This document shows positions 1 through 8,491 of a stretch of 64,000 nt of DNA, in pieces. Below the pieces are notes generated by a model. That model was not told the DNA's origin and ran no database searches. It saw only the letters and a program-made list of their open reading frames with translations. The DNA is from Hymenobacter sp. UV11 (GTDB taxonomy: Bacteria; Bacteroidota; Bacteroidia; Cytophagales; Hymenobacteraceae). Within the stretch, counting starts at the first letter, position 1. Every line of letters begins with the position of its first letter. Position numbers and translations under genes: made by a program. The DNA is taken from contig NZ_SRII01000013.1 in assembly GCF_004684095.1 (NCBI RefSeq), positions 81,191 to 145,190 of the forward strand, written 5' to 3'.

Positions 1-2
1 AA

Positions 3-308
3 TTTGTGGCGTCGATGCTGCAAACCTTCCTCGATGGCACTGCCAACGCCATTCGCGACCTAAACCGTGCCCTGGCCGTGGGCAACCTGCAGGGGCTGCG
101 TGCTACGGCCCATAAGCTGCGCCCCAGCCTGGTGCACCTGCAGATTCATCCGGTTGTGGCCCTCATGGATAGCCTCGAAAACTGGGAGGGTGATTTTAGC
201 TACGACGACTTGCAGCCCCTGGTAGAAAGCAGCGACCGCCTGCTGCGCCAGGTACTGGCAGAAATGGCTATCGAGCTGGAAGCCCGCCGCGCCGCCGGGC
301 CGGGCTAG
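3..308 (+). CDS. C-terminal Hpt (histidine phosphotransfer) domain of a truncated signalling protein
   Basis: The frame is open to the left edge, so this is probably the end of a longer protein, such as a hybrid histidine kinase; a GTG at position 6 is only an arbitrary start. The visible ~100 residues are mostly helical and contain the Hpt-type motif ATAHKLRPSL, with the candidate phosphorylated His in AHKL. This is the usual His-Lys-Leu-Lys/Arg-Pro-Ser pattern. The family carries phosphate from a receiver domain to a response regulator. The end is a normal stop followed by a weak hairpin. Whether a kinase and receiver domain lie upstream cannot be seen. Confidence 0.72.
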   Translation, partial: FVASMLQTFLDGTANAIRDLNRALAVGNLQGLRATAHKLRPSLVHLQIHPVVALMDSLENWEGDFSYDDLQPLVESSDRLLRQVLAEMAIELEARRAAGPG

Positions 309-1101
309 GCCAGCGGTCCAGTTTTCAGAGCACTCGTCTGAAAACCAGATAGCCAATTCCTCCTACCCCTACTCAAGTAGTTGATTGTAAATAGCTTATT
401 TCAAAAGCAAAAGCTGGTACGTCTCTGGCATGGGTAGTAAAAAAAACTCCTATGCCCCCAAGTCTATCTTCTGTCACCCTGGCTGCTCCGGCAGCTGAGG
501 CCACGCGCCGCACCGGATGGCTGCTACCAGCCGGGCTCTTGTTTTTGTTGCTGCTAGTGGGCCGCTGGGTCCAGCACCCAGTCGCCGCCGCGCCCAGCCG
601 GGACCGGGTGCTGAGCAGCCTGCCCCGAGCCGTGCCACTGCCCATTGCCATCAGGGCCTTGTGAAGCGGAAGCTGGTTGTAGCGGGCCTTGTGCTTGCCG
701 CCGCGCGCGGGGGTAGGCACAAGGCCCGCTAGGCGCTTTGCGCTTAGCCTGTGGGCCGACGTGCACAACGTCCTCGGCACCGATAATTCGTGGAGCAAGG
801 GGCGAAGGGCGCGGGCTAGCTGGGCCGCAAACGCGGTTTTCGCAGTGCTGCTGGGCAGCCGGCGGGCCTGGCGCCCTACCCCCCGCCCAGCGCGCTACGC
901 TGGCAGCAGCCCTGCCCCCGCTGGGGCCGCTTACGTTTTTTGGCAGCATCAAAAACAACTATGTCCTGATGCCGGCCGCCGCGCTGGGCAGAGCCGCCCG
1001 CTACGCTAGGCGCCTCTGGCTACCTCATTTACTGGCCTTGCTTTCTACCCGCAGTACTGCGGGTAACTGCCCCCATTTTGCCCAAACTCCCGTTTGCTCC
1101 C
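309..1101. other. Gene-free stretch with one strong inverted repeat
   Basis: About 790 bases between the Hpt stop and the giant surface protein. Several short overlapping open frames on both strands are rich in Arg, Pro and Ala, and none has a recognisable domain. A short hairpin (GTTTTCAG/CTGAAAAC, 321-345) follows the Hpt gene and may be a weak terminator. The only strong structure is the inverted repeat at 681-730. Confidence 0.5.
681..730. repeat. 14-bp perfect inverted repeat with 22-nt loop
   Basis: AGCGGGCCTTGTGC (681-694) is matched exactly by its reverse complement at 717-730. No T-tract follows on either strand, so it is not a typical intrinsic terminator. The loop carries the GGGGTAG heptamer. 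It may be a REP-like palindromic unit. Confidence 0.6.
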
Positions 1102-4100
1102 ATGTTTAAAATCTGTACGAATACCCTTAGCCGGAGGCTTGGGCGCCGGGCTGGGCTGCTGCTGCTGCTGCTGCTGCTGGCAGCGCCGGCCGCCGCCTGG
1201 GCCAGCGACTACTACTGGGTGGGGGGTAGCGGCCAGTGGGACGACCTGAGCCACTGGGCCACCACGAGCGGGGGCAGTGCTACTTACGCCCAGGTACCCC
1301 AGAGTACCGATGACGTGCATTTTGATGGTAATTCGTTCACGGCCAGCGGGCAAACGGTGACCATCGGGGCAACTGTGACCTGCCAGGACCTGGACTGGAC
1401 GGGGGCCGTGCACACCCCGACGGGCGGCCCGCTGGTGAGCGGGATGCGCCTGGCAGGCGGCACGGTAGAAGTAAACGGCAACCTGCGCCTGGCCGCCGGC
1501 CTGGGCCAGCAGAACGCCAACTTTCGCCTGCTGGCCCCAGCGGCCGGATACGAGCTGGATTTGCAAGCAGTACCCATCAACGGCTGGCTGAGCTTTGAGA
1601 GCGAGGCCGGGGGCTGGACGTTTAGCAGCAACGTAAACCTGGTGCAGTACGGGGCCACGCCCAGCCTGCTGCTGGCGGCCGGCAGCGTAGACTTTGGCAG
1701 CGCTACGGTGGCCTGCTACGGGGTGCGGAGCACCGGCTCGATGGTGCGCGATATCTACCTGAACGCGGCCACCTTCAACCTGCTGGGGGCAGTGAATGCC
1801 TGGGAAGTGAGCGGCGCAAACCTGACGCTGGAGGCGGGCACCAGCACGCTGCGCCTGGGGCCTACCCCCCGCGCCACGGCCAACGCCTATTCGTTTCTTA
1901 GCTCGGCCCAGACCTACTACGCCGTAGAAGTAGCGGCCGGCGCCAGCGCTACGCTGGGCGTAGCGGGCTCTACGTTTACCAACCTGGTGGTGAAAGGAAA
2001 TGCTACGCTAACCAGTGGCGCTACCATCACGGGCACACTCACCGTGGGGCCCGAAGCCATTCTGCGGGCGGCGGGCGGGCAAACGCTGGCGCTGGCCGCT
2101 CGCGCCGTGCTAGCGGCTACGGGCAGCTGCGCGGGACTGGCCCAGCTGCAATCGAGCGTGCCGGGGCTGGCGGCTGTGCTGCAGCGGGCCGGCAGCTGGG
2201 GTAGCACCACGCTCAGCTACGCGGCGGTGCAGGACATCACCTTTAGCGGGGGGGGTAGCGTGCGGGCAACCAGCTCGTTGAACCGGGGCAACAACCAGAA
2301 CATCACCTTTACCGCCTTGCCTATGAGTGAGTTGTACTGGGTAGGCGGTAGTGGCAGCTGGCACGACGCCAACCACTGGGCCAGTAGCAGCGGCGGCGCG
2401 CCCACCACCAGCGGCTGCCTACCCACCCTGGCCAGCAACGTGCACTTCGACGCCAATTCTTTTGCGGGCAGCGGGCAGGTGGTAACGCTCGACGGGCCCA
2501 ATGCCTTTTGCCGCGATATGGACTGGACGGGCGCAGCCAATGCGCCTACCTTCGGCACGGCCGCTACCGACCTGGGCCAAAAGCAGCTGGGCATTGGTGG
2601 CTCGCTGACGTTGAGCAGCGGCCTGGCGCTGCCCCTTAAGGCCGACCTGGTATTCTACGGCCACGAGGCGGGCAATGTGCTGGCTACCGTGCGCACGGCC
2701 GGGCTGCCGCTGCTGGGCAATGCGTATTTCCGGGCGCCCGGCTGCACCTACACCTTGCTCGATGCGCTGGTGCTGGCGCCCGGCGCTACTTCGCCCAACG
2801 GGCGGCTATACGTAGAAGCCGGTACGTTTAATACTAATAACCAGAATATTACTGCCCAAGGCTTTACCAGTGGCTACGCCGCCACGGGCTCGGTTTTTAC
2901 GACCGGCAGCGGGGCCAGCGGGCCAGTGAGCGCGGCGGCGGTGGCCGTGCAGCTGGGTAGCAGCCTCGTGGCCCTGACGCCTGCCTCGGCGGCCAGCGAT
3001 GTGGGGGTGCGCACTACCTACACCTGGGATGTGGCCGCGGGCGCCACACTCGATGCGGGTACCAGTACCATTCGCCTGGGCTCGAACGCGACCCGCAACC
3101 AGCCGGCTATTTTCCGGGCGGGGCTGGGGCTGCTATATAACGTAGTGGAGTTTACGGACCCTGCGGCGGCTTCGCTGCCCACGGTGGTGCCCGGCAGCGG
3201 GGCGGTGGCCACCTTTACCCGGCTCAGCTTTGCCGGCTCGGCCAACATGAGCGCTAGCAATAACTTCACCCAGCAGCTCACGCTGGCGGCGGGGCGCATC
3301 TATAATTTCTATAATTCGACCCAGCGCCTGGGGGCCGACGCGCAATTGGTAGCGGGGGGCGACTGCTCGGGCTACGCCACCCTCAACGGCGGCACGGGCA
3401 CGGCGCGGGTCACCTTCAGCAAGCCCGCGGGCGGGGCGGTAGCCAATCAGACCCTGCACTACACCACGCTACGCAACGCCACCTTCACGGGGGGGGCTAG
3501 CTGGGTGGCCAGCCAGAGCTTCGACAACGGCGGCAACTCGGGCATTACGTTTACCAACCCACCCACGCCGCGCACCCTGTACTGGGTAGGCGGCACCGGC
3601 CGCTGGAGCGACCCTACCCACTGGGCCCTGAGCAGCGGTGGGGCCGGCGGCATCTGCGTGCCCAATCAGCTCGACGACGCAGTACTTGACAACCAATCAT
3701 TTACTGCTACGGGGCAGGTAGTAACCCAGGATGCCGTGCTGGCCACCTGCCGCAGCCTAAGCTGGGCGGCCGTCACCAATGCCCCCACCTTCAGCGGGGC
3801 GGCCGCCAACTCCCTGGCCGTGCACGGCTCACTTGCCTGGAGCCCCGCCATGAGCCAGCAGCTGCTGGGCGAGGTGCAGCTGCTGGGCGGCGGCACGCTC
3901 ACCAGCGCCGGCCAGCCCTTCGGTGGGGCGTTGACTATTGATGCCCCCGATGCTACGCTTACCCTGGCCGATGCGTTGACGCAGCCCCGCACCGGCGGTC
4001 GCGGCCTGACCCTGACGGCCGGTACCCTCCGCACCAACGACCAGCCGCTACTGCTGGGCAGCCTCACGAGCAGCCCCGTGGATGGCACTCCTACCCCCCC

Positions 4101-6492
4101 CGCCCGTGCCCTATACCTGGGGGCCTCGGCAGTGGAAATCACCAACGGGGCGTGGACACTCAACACCCCTGCTTCGCTCACCTTTGACGCGGGTACTTCC
4201 ACCATCAACCTGAGTACCGGCGCAGCTTTTAATGGCAACGGCTTCAGCTACAACGTAGTGCAGACCGGCACGGGGGCTACCCACACGGTGGGCGGCAGCG
4301 GCAGCACGTTTGCCAGCTTGCAGCTGGCGGGCGTCAGCTACGTAACGGGTAGCAACACCATCAGCCAGCAGCTGACGCTGGCGCCTGGCTCAACCTATCA
4401 GTTTGGGGCGGGCACTACCACCACCTTTGGGGCCAGCGCTACGGTGCAGGCCAACGGTACGGGCGCCAAGGTCATTACCCTGCAAAGCACCACCTTCGGG
4501 CAGAGCTTTGTGTGGAGCAAGCCCACCGGCACAGTGTGCGCCAGCTACATCTACCTGCGCGACAGCCAGGCCCAGGGCGGTGCCTACTTCGAGGCGGGCC
4601 AGAATACGAATAACCAAGGCAACACTACCGGCTGGAGCTTCGCGTCCCTACCCCAGGCCAGCTACCTCAGCCAGCAGGTGTGCCCGCAGCTGGGGCCGCA
4701 TGCGCTGCGCTTCACCTTTGCGGGGCTCGACCGCCTTACGCAGCAGCCTACCACGCTGGCGGCGGCACAGTTTCCGCTAACGGTATTGCTAAAAAACCTC
4801 ACCGCTGGCACCACCGAAACGCTCGCGGTGCCCGGCGCCACCTACGATTACCCGGTGCCAGGTAGCACCGCCACCACCCAGTACCAGGTGCTGAGCGTAG
4901 CCACCAACCGCGACAGCTGCGCCCCACTCGTTAATAGTGGCCCCTACCCCGTGGTAACGGACGCCCCGCTGAGCGGCCCGGCCGGGCAGTGGACCGGCAG
5001 CGGCGCCACCGCCAGCTGGCTCGACTGCCAGAACTGGGCCAGCGGCACGGTGCCCACTCTTACTACCGATGTAACGGTGGGGCCCGCTACTCAGGCTCCG
5101 GTACTCGATGCGGCCGGTGCCTCGGTGGGTACGCTATACATTGCGGCGGGCGGCCAGCTTACGCTGAGCAGCGCGGCCGAGCTGGCCGTGGGCGGCGACT
5201 GGCTGAACCAGGGCACGGCCAACGTGGCGGCCGGCAGTCAGGTATCCTTCGTGGGCACTAGTCCGCAAGCCGTTGCGAGAGGCAGCTTTGGCCGGGTAGT
5301 GGTGAATAATCCGGCCGGCCTTGTGCTCCAAAGCGACGCTCAATCGGCCACCAGCCTGATACTTACCGCCGGCATTATCAGCACCGGCAACTACAAGTGG
5401 GTGCACACCAACTCGGCCGGTGCCAGCCTGGGTAGGGGTAGCGCCACGAGCTACGTAGCGGGTACCCTGCGCCGCTACCTGGCCGCCGGCAATGCCGGCA
5501 TGTATGCCTTCCCGGTGGGCACGGCCGGCCAGTATGCCCCCCTCGACCTGCTGAGTAGCGAGCTTGCCGGCACCCGCTACCTCGATGCCAGCTTTGGGCC
5601 TAAAACCGACCCCGACGCCGGCCTCAGCTGTGCCGACACCAGCCCCAGCGCCCTGCGCTACACCAGCCTGCACTCCGCCGGCCGCTGGCTGCTGACGCCC
5701 GACGCCCAGCCCACCAGCGGCACCTATGCCGTGCGGGCATATCTGCTGCCATTTGGGAGCTTAACCGACAACCTGTTTGCCCTTATCAAGCGGCCCGATG
5801 CCAGCACCAGCGCGGCCGACTGGAGCACCGGAGGCGGCACCCTGAGCCCCGACGACGGTGACGGCCGCCGCGTGGCCGATGGCTATGCCCTGCGGAGCGG
5901 CCTCAGCAGTTTCAGCCAGTTTGGCCTGGGCCTGGCCGCGGCCCCTACCCCCCTTCCCGTCACGCTGGTTTCGTTCCGGGCCACCCCCCAGGGCGGAAGC
6001 ATAATCCTTAGCTGGATAGTAGCGCAGGAAGTACACCTAACCCGCTATGTAGTAGAGCGCAGCCTGGATGGCAGCAACTTTTATTCGGTGGGCCAGGTAG
6101 CCGCCCGCGGCCTCGCAAGCGGCAGCTATTCCTTCACGGATGTGCCGCCCGCCAGCCGCCCGCTGCTCTACTACCGCCTCCGCCTGGTAGAGCCCGGCCA
6201 GGCCGATAGCTTTAGCCCCGCCATAGTGGTGCAGCTGGCATCTGCCGGGCCTGCCCTGACCGTGTGGCCCATTCCCTTCGCTACCGAGCTGCATATAGGG
6301 GGTAGTAGCTTGGGCGAGGACCTACTGCACGTAGAGCTAGTGGATGCGCAAGGGCAGTTAGTATATGCGCAGGCCTTTCCGCCGGGCACTAGCACTGCTA
6401 CGCTAGCGTCCTTACACTTTGCACCGGGCTTGTACCTACTGCGCGTGTCCACTACTGCTCACCAATACCAACAGCGCTTATTGCGTGAGTAA
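1102..6492 (+). CDS. Giant secreted repeat protein with T9SS sorting domain
   Basis: The 1796-residue protein starts at ATG 1102; an in-frame TTG at 1078 is less likely. It opens with a signal peptide containing a long Leu run and an Ala-rich cleavage region. Three related large modules begin near residues 37, 409 and 825, each with the pattern YWVGG(S/T)GxWxDxxHWAxxSGG followed by a VHFD- or AVLD-type strand and a CxxxxW(T/A) strand. This architecture is seen in Bacteroidota surface proteins, probably as beta-helix or beta-sandwich repeats. A region near residue 1618 with LPVTLVSF and VERSLDG is the usual linker before the sorting domain at about 1720-1796, which ends GLYLLRVSTTAHQYQQRLL. 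The inferred role is cell-surface adhesion or matrix; no catalytic motif was seen. Export would require T9SS genes elsewhere. Confidence 0.85.
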   Translation: MFKICTNTLSRRLGRRAGLLLLLLLLAAPAAAWASDYYWVGGSGQWDDLSHWATTSGGSATYAQVPQSTDDVHFDGNSFTASGQTVTIGATVTCQDLDWTGAVHTPTGGPLVSGMRLAGGTVEVNGNLRLAAGLGQQNANFRLLAPAAGYELDLQAVPINGWLSFESEAGGWTFSSNVNLVQYGATPSLLLAAGSVDFGSATVACYGVRSTGSMVRDIYLNAATFNLLGAVNAWEVSGANLTLEAGTSTLRLGPTPRATANAYSFLSSAQTYYAVEVAAGASATLGVAGSTFTNLVVKGNATLTSGATITGTLTVGPEAILRAAGGQTLALAARAVLAATGSCAGLAQLQSSVPGLAAVLQRAGSWGSTTLSYAAVQDITFSGGGSVRATSSLNRGNNQNITFTALPMSELYWVGGSGSWHDANHWASSSGGAPTTSGCLPTLASNVHFDANSFAGSGQVVTLDGPNAFCRDMDWTGAANAPTFGTAATDLGQKQLGIGGSLTLSSGLALPLKADLVFYGHEAGNVLATVRTAGLPLLGNAYFRAPGCTYTLLDALVLAPGATSPNGRLYVEAGTFNTNNQNITAQGFTSGYAATGSVFTTGSGASGPVSAAAVAVQLGSSLVALTPASAASDVGVRTTYTWDVAAGATLDAGTSTIRLGSNATRNQPAIFRAGLGLLYNVVEFTDPAAASLPTVVPGSGAVATFTRLSFAGSANMSASNNFTQQLTLAAGRIYNFYNSTQRLGADAQLVAGGDCSGYATLNGGTGTARVTFSKPAGGAVANQTLHYTTLRNATFTGGASWVASQSFDNGGNSGITFTNPPTPRTLYWVGGTGRWSDPTHWALSSGGAGGICVPNQLDDAVLDNQSFTATGQVVTQDAVLATCRSLSWAAVTNAPTFSGAAANSLAVHGSLAWSPAMSQQLLGEVQLLGGGTLTSAGQPFGGALTIDAPDATLTLADALTQPRTGGRGLTLTAGTLRTNDQPLLLGSLTSSPVDGTPTPPARALYLGASAVEITNGAWTLNTPASLTFDAGTSTINLSTGAAFNGNGFSYNVVQTGTGATHTVGGSGSTFASLQLAGVSYVTGSNTISQQLTLAPGSTYQFGAGTTTTFGASATVQANGTGAKVITLQSTTFGQSFVWSKPTGTVCASYIYLRDSQAQGGAYFEAGQNTNNQGNTTGWSFASLPQASYLSQQVCPQLGPHALRFTFAGLDRLTQQPTTLAAAQFPLTVLLKNLTAGTTETLAVPGATYDYPVPGSTATTQYQVLSVATNRDSCAPLVNSGPYPVVTDAPLSGPAGQWTGSGATASWLDCQNWASGTVPTLTTDVTVGPATQAPVLDAAGASVGTLYIAAGGQLTLSSAAELAVGGDWLNQGTANVAAGSQVSFVGTSPQAVARGSFGRVVVNNPAGLVLQSDAQSATSLILTAGIISTGNYKWVHTNSAGASLGRGSATSYVAGTLRRYLAAGNAGMYAFPVGTAGQYAPLDLLSSELAGTRYLDASFGPKTDPDAGLSCADTSPSALRYTSLHSAGRWLLTPDAQPTSGTYAVRAYLLPFGSLTDNLFALIKRPDASTSAADWSTGGGTLSPDDGDGRRVADGYALRSGLSSFSQFGLGLAAAPTPLPVTLVSFRATPQGGSIILSWIVAQEVHLTRYVVERSLDGSNFYSVGQVAARGLASGSYSFTDVPPASRPLLYYRLRLVEPGQADSFSPAIVVQLASAGPALTVWPIPFATELHIGGSSLGEDLLHVELVDAQGQLVYAQAFPPGTSTATLASLHFAPGLYLLRVSTTAHQYQQRLLRE
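1156..1179 (+). repeat. Eight tandem CTG triplets in signal peptide
   Basis: Eight consecutive CTG codons encode the Leu core of the signal peptide of the giant surface protein. Copy-number changes would stay in frame and only change the length of the hydrophobic core. Confidence 0.9.
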
Positions 6493-6582
6493 GTGAAAGG
6501 ATATGTTTCACTGAACAAACAGCCTTAACAAGCTGTAAAAGCGGACGCCAGATGGGCAGGACGGCCTTTCTTCATTTTTTGC

Positions 6583-6852
6583 TTATTCGGAATCGGAAAC
6601 AAGTCTGGTGAGTACCACGCTTTGCAGCGACTCACTTAACCTCTGTCCCAAACTTTCAACCGAGGCCACCTCTCTTGCTGCATTCGCTCGCCAAGCAGCT
6701 AGAAAGTTATGACTAGCTACGCCAAATATTTTACCTGAAAGCACAACTTTCCGATAAGCTAAGCAGACATTAAACTCCGCTTCTCCACGCTTTTTGATGC
6801 GCTCATTGCGTGCTCGGCAAATATTTTTCAACACATAATCCCACGGCAGCAA
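6583..6852 (-). CDS. Small hypothetical protein beside the partition locus
   Basis: Open frame of up to 89 residues, not recognised. The apparent start is a TTG inside the 60-bp palindrome; a GTG six codons later (6834) is another option, and an in-frame stop lies just upstream. The product has a basic N-terminus (RARNERIKKRG) and a helical C-terminal half. Its base composition is AT-richer than the surrounding accessory genes, like the parA region. It could be a plasmid backbone protein, a fragment of one, or a chance frame. Confidence 0.35.
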   Translation of the reverse strand: MLPWDYVLKNICRARNERIKKRGEAEFNVCLAYRKVVLSGKIFGVASHNFLAAWRANAAREVASVESLGQRLSESLQSVVLTRLVSDSE

Positions 6853-6900
6853 TCTTCAAAATTGTAACAATTGTTACAATTTTGAAGATTGCTGCCGTGG
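6841..6900. promoter_or_regulatory. 60-bp perfect palindrome, candidate partition/operator site 1
   Basis: Positions 6841-6870 are the exact reverse complement of 6871-6900, with no spacer; the flanking bases 6840 and 6901 do not pair. The centre contains TAACAATTGTTA (6865-6876). The same 12-mer is the centre of the 70-bp palindrome at 7002-7071 and recurs at 8345-8356. Position upstream of parA and the shared core suggest a binding site for the partition partner protein. That role is inference. Confidence 0.75.
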
Positions 6901-7001
6901 AACAAGTTTCTATTATTTAATCCAGTGCAATGCGGAAAAGGTTTTTCGTGAGAAATTCTATTTCAATTTTATTTAGCACAAAATGCTAATAATCAAAATT
7001 C

Positions 7002-7071
7002 TATAGCCATAGTAACCATAGTAGCCACAGTAACAATTGTTACTGTGGCTACTATGGTTACTATGGCTATA
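7002..7071. promoter_or_regulatory. 70-bp perfect palindrome, candidate parA operator/centromere site 2
   Basis: Arms 7002-7036 and 7037-7071 are exact reverse complements. Each arm is built of three 9-bp units: ATAGTAACC (7009-7017), ATAGTAGCC (7018-7026) and ACAGTAACA (7027-7035), running into the shared core TAACAATTGTTA (7031-7042). It ends 45 bp before the parA start codon, where an autoregulatory operator or centromere of a ParA operon normally lies. The phased units suggest cooperative binding of a small dimeric protein (inference). Confidence 0.78.
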
Positions 7072-7116
7072 AAGGTAAACATTGTTTAAATAGAAATTAT
7101 TGACTTTATTTGTGCC

Positions 7117-7878
7117 ATGCGAACAATTGTAATGGCTAACCACAAAGGCGGTACTGGCAAAACAACCAGCTGTCTAAACGTTGCGCATGCCCTTCGGGAA
7201 CAAGGGCACAGTGTATTGATGCTGGACTGCGATAGCCAGTGCAACCTTACGCAGAGCTTTACGCTACCCACGCCCGCTGGCAAACGGCTTGATGCCGTAC
7301 TACTGGGCCAAGCGAGTCTGTCGGATACAGTGCAGGAAGTTGGGCAAGGGCTTTACCTGATACCTAGCTCGCCCGATTTAGCCGAAGCTGAAGAGCGCAT
7401 CGGCAAGAAGCCGGGTGCCGAGTTTGCCTTGAAGGAATTGTTGGAAGAGGTAGAAGCTATCGACTTCTGCCTGATTGATACGCCAGGAGGTCTCGGTAAA
7501 TTGACCTACGCAGCTCTAACGGCAGCCACTGCAGTTTTCATCCCAGCGCAGCCGGAGTACTACGGTATCGAAGGCCTTGTAGGTTTGCTTGACGTTTGCC
7601 AGCAGGTACAAAAGCGCCTGAACAAAGACTTGAAGGTAGGGGGGTTGTTTTTTACGCAGTACAATCGGAGTGACCGGCGCCGTGCTCAGAAGGATATGGT
7701 AACCCTTCTGGAGACCCACCCTGTATTCGGGCCCCTGGTTATGCGCACTACTATTCGCCCTAATGTGGCGCTGGTAGAAGCCCAGATTGAGAAGGAAAGC
7801 ATCTTTACCTGGGCCGGTCACTCTGCCGGAGCCCAAGACTATACCGCCCTCACGGCCGAAATTCTTACCCGTCTATGA
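7117..7878 (+). CDS. parA: ParA family partition ATPase
   Basis: The 253-residue protein starts at ATG 7117. It has the deviant Walker A motif KGGTGKTT near residues 10-17, the A' region DCDSQCNLT near residue 40, and a Walker B-like DTPGG near residue 120, all typical of the ParA/Soj/MinD superfamily. It lacks the N-terminal helix-turn-helix extension of long (type Ia) ParA proteins, so it resembles the short type Ib plasmid partition ATPases. These bind the nucleoid and move plasmid copies apart. The stop overlaps the next start by 4 bp (ATGA), so the two genes are translationally coupled. The 70-bp palindrome just upstream is the likely operator. Confidence 0.93.
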   Translation: MRTIVMANHKGGTGKTTSCLNVAHALREQGHSVLMLDCDSQCNLTQSFTLPTPAGKRLDAVLLGQASLSDTVQEVGQGLYLIPSSPDLAEAEERIGKKPGAEFALKELLEEVEAIDFCLIDTPGGLGKLTYAALTAATAVFIPAQPEYYGIEGLVGLLDVCQQVQKRLNKDLKVGGLFFTQYNRSDRRRAQKDMVTLLETHPVFGPLVMRTTIRPNVALVEAQIEKESIFTWAGHSAGAQDYTALTAEILTRL

Positions 7879-8195
7879 GCACCAAACCCACCTTCGGTAA
7901 AAAAGTACTCTCTTCCATAAACGAGCGAATTGAGCCAGTCCCGGCCCCAGCTCCCGAGTCGGTATCCACTGATGGAGAAGAGCAAACGGTCTGGGTATCG
8001 TTTACCACTGCAGTAACCCGCGAAACGTACCTGAAGCTGAAGCAAGCTGAGTACTGGGTACCTGGCTTCTTAATGAAGGAGCTAACCGAGGCCGCGTTGA
8101 TAAAGGAGCTGGCGGCCTATCCCGAAGCCGATAAGCCCTTGCCCGATGCGCTGCTGCAAAAGCTACTTCGTACCAGTAAAAAGATGCGCGGATAA
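7875..8195 (+). CDS. Small ParA partner protein, candidate centromere-binding factor
   Basis: The 106-residue protein is encoded directly after parA with a 4-bp overlap. The first ~35 residues are polar and Pro-rich. The middle reads TVWVSFTTAVTRETYLKLKQ, a strand followed by helices that could form a ribbon-helix-helix, and the tail is basic (LLRTSKKMRG). It has no ParB nuclease-like/CTPase motif and is much shorter than ParB. In type Ib partition operons the second gene encodes a small DNA-binding adaptor with a flexible N-terminus that stimulates ParA, which fits this gene. Function is inferred from position and size. Confidence 0.65.
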   Translation: MSTKPTFGKKVLSSINERIEPVPAPAPESVSTDGEEQTVWVSFTTAVTRETYLKLKQAEYWVPGFLMKELTEAALIKELAAYPEADKPLPDALLQKLLRTSKKMRG

Positions 8196-8491
8196 TGTTA
8201 CCTACATGTAGCTTTACTAACTCTTTGATTTAAAGGCAACAAGCCTAATTTACCATCTTATTCGTGTTTGAGATAAAAGCAGATTCATCAAAAAAATAGT
8301 TACTATAGTAGAAACTGTTAAAATTTTTGTTATAGTAACTATTTTAACAATTGTTAGAATTACAAGAGTGGTTAGCTGTTTTGTATATACTTCTTTCGTT
8401 GAGGATTTTCCCTCTTGAAGTCGGTATCCTCCAGTCGGCAATCCCTAGCCAGCGTTGACAAGCAGCTAAGTAACCTGGGGGGGGGTAGGGG
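8196..8491. other. AT-rich spacer between the partition operon and rep
   Basis: About 296 bp between the convergent stops of the small partition protein and the rep gene. It contains candidate partition site 3 (8293-8356). A 63-residue minus-strand frame across it is only a by-product of the repeats. Confidence 0.55.
8293..8356. promoter_or_regulatory. Candidate partition site 3: 15-bp inverted repeat plus shared core
   Basis: AAAATAGTTACTATA (8293-8307) pairs perfectly with 8331-8345 across a 23-nt AT-rich spacer. Next to it is the 12-bp palindrome TAACAATTGTTA (8345-8356), also the centre of the two long palindromes upstream of parA. The unit ATAGTAACT (8332-8340) matches the 9-bp units of site 2 and lies in the same 9-bp phase relative to the core. 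The site is downstream of the parA operon. Confidence 0.65.

Noticed and set aside
8250..8441. 63-codon minus-strand frame rich in Ile/Thr/Val
   Set aside because: It is produced by the repeated ATAGTAAC units of partition site 3 and does not look like a protein gene.
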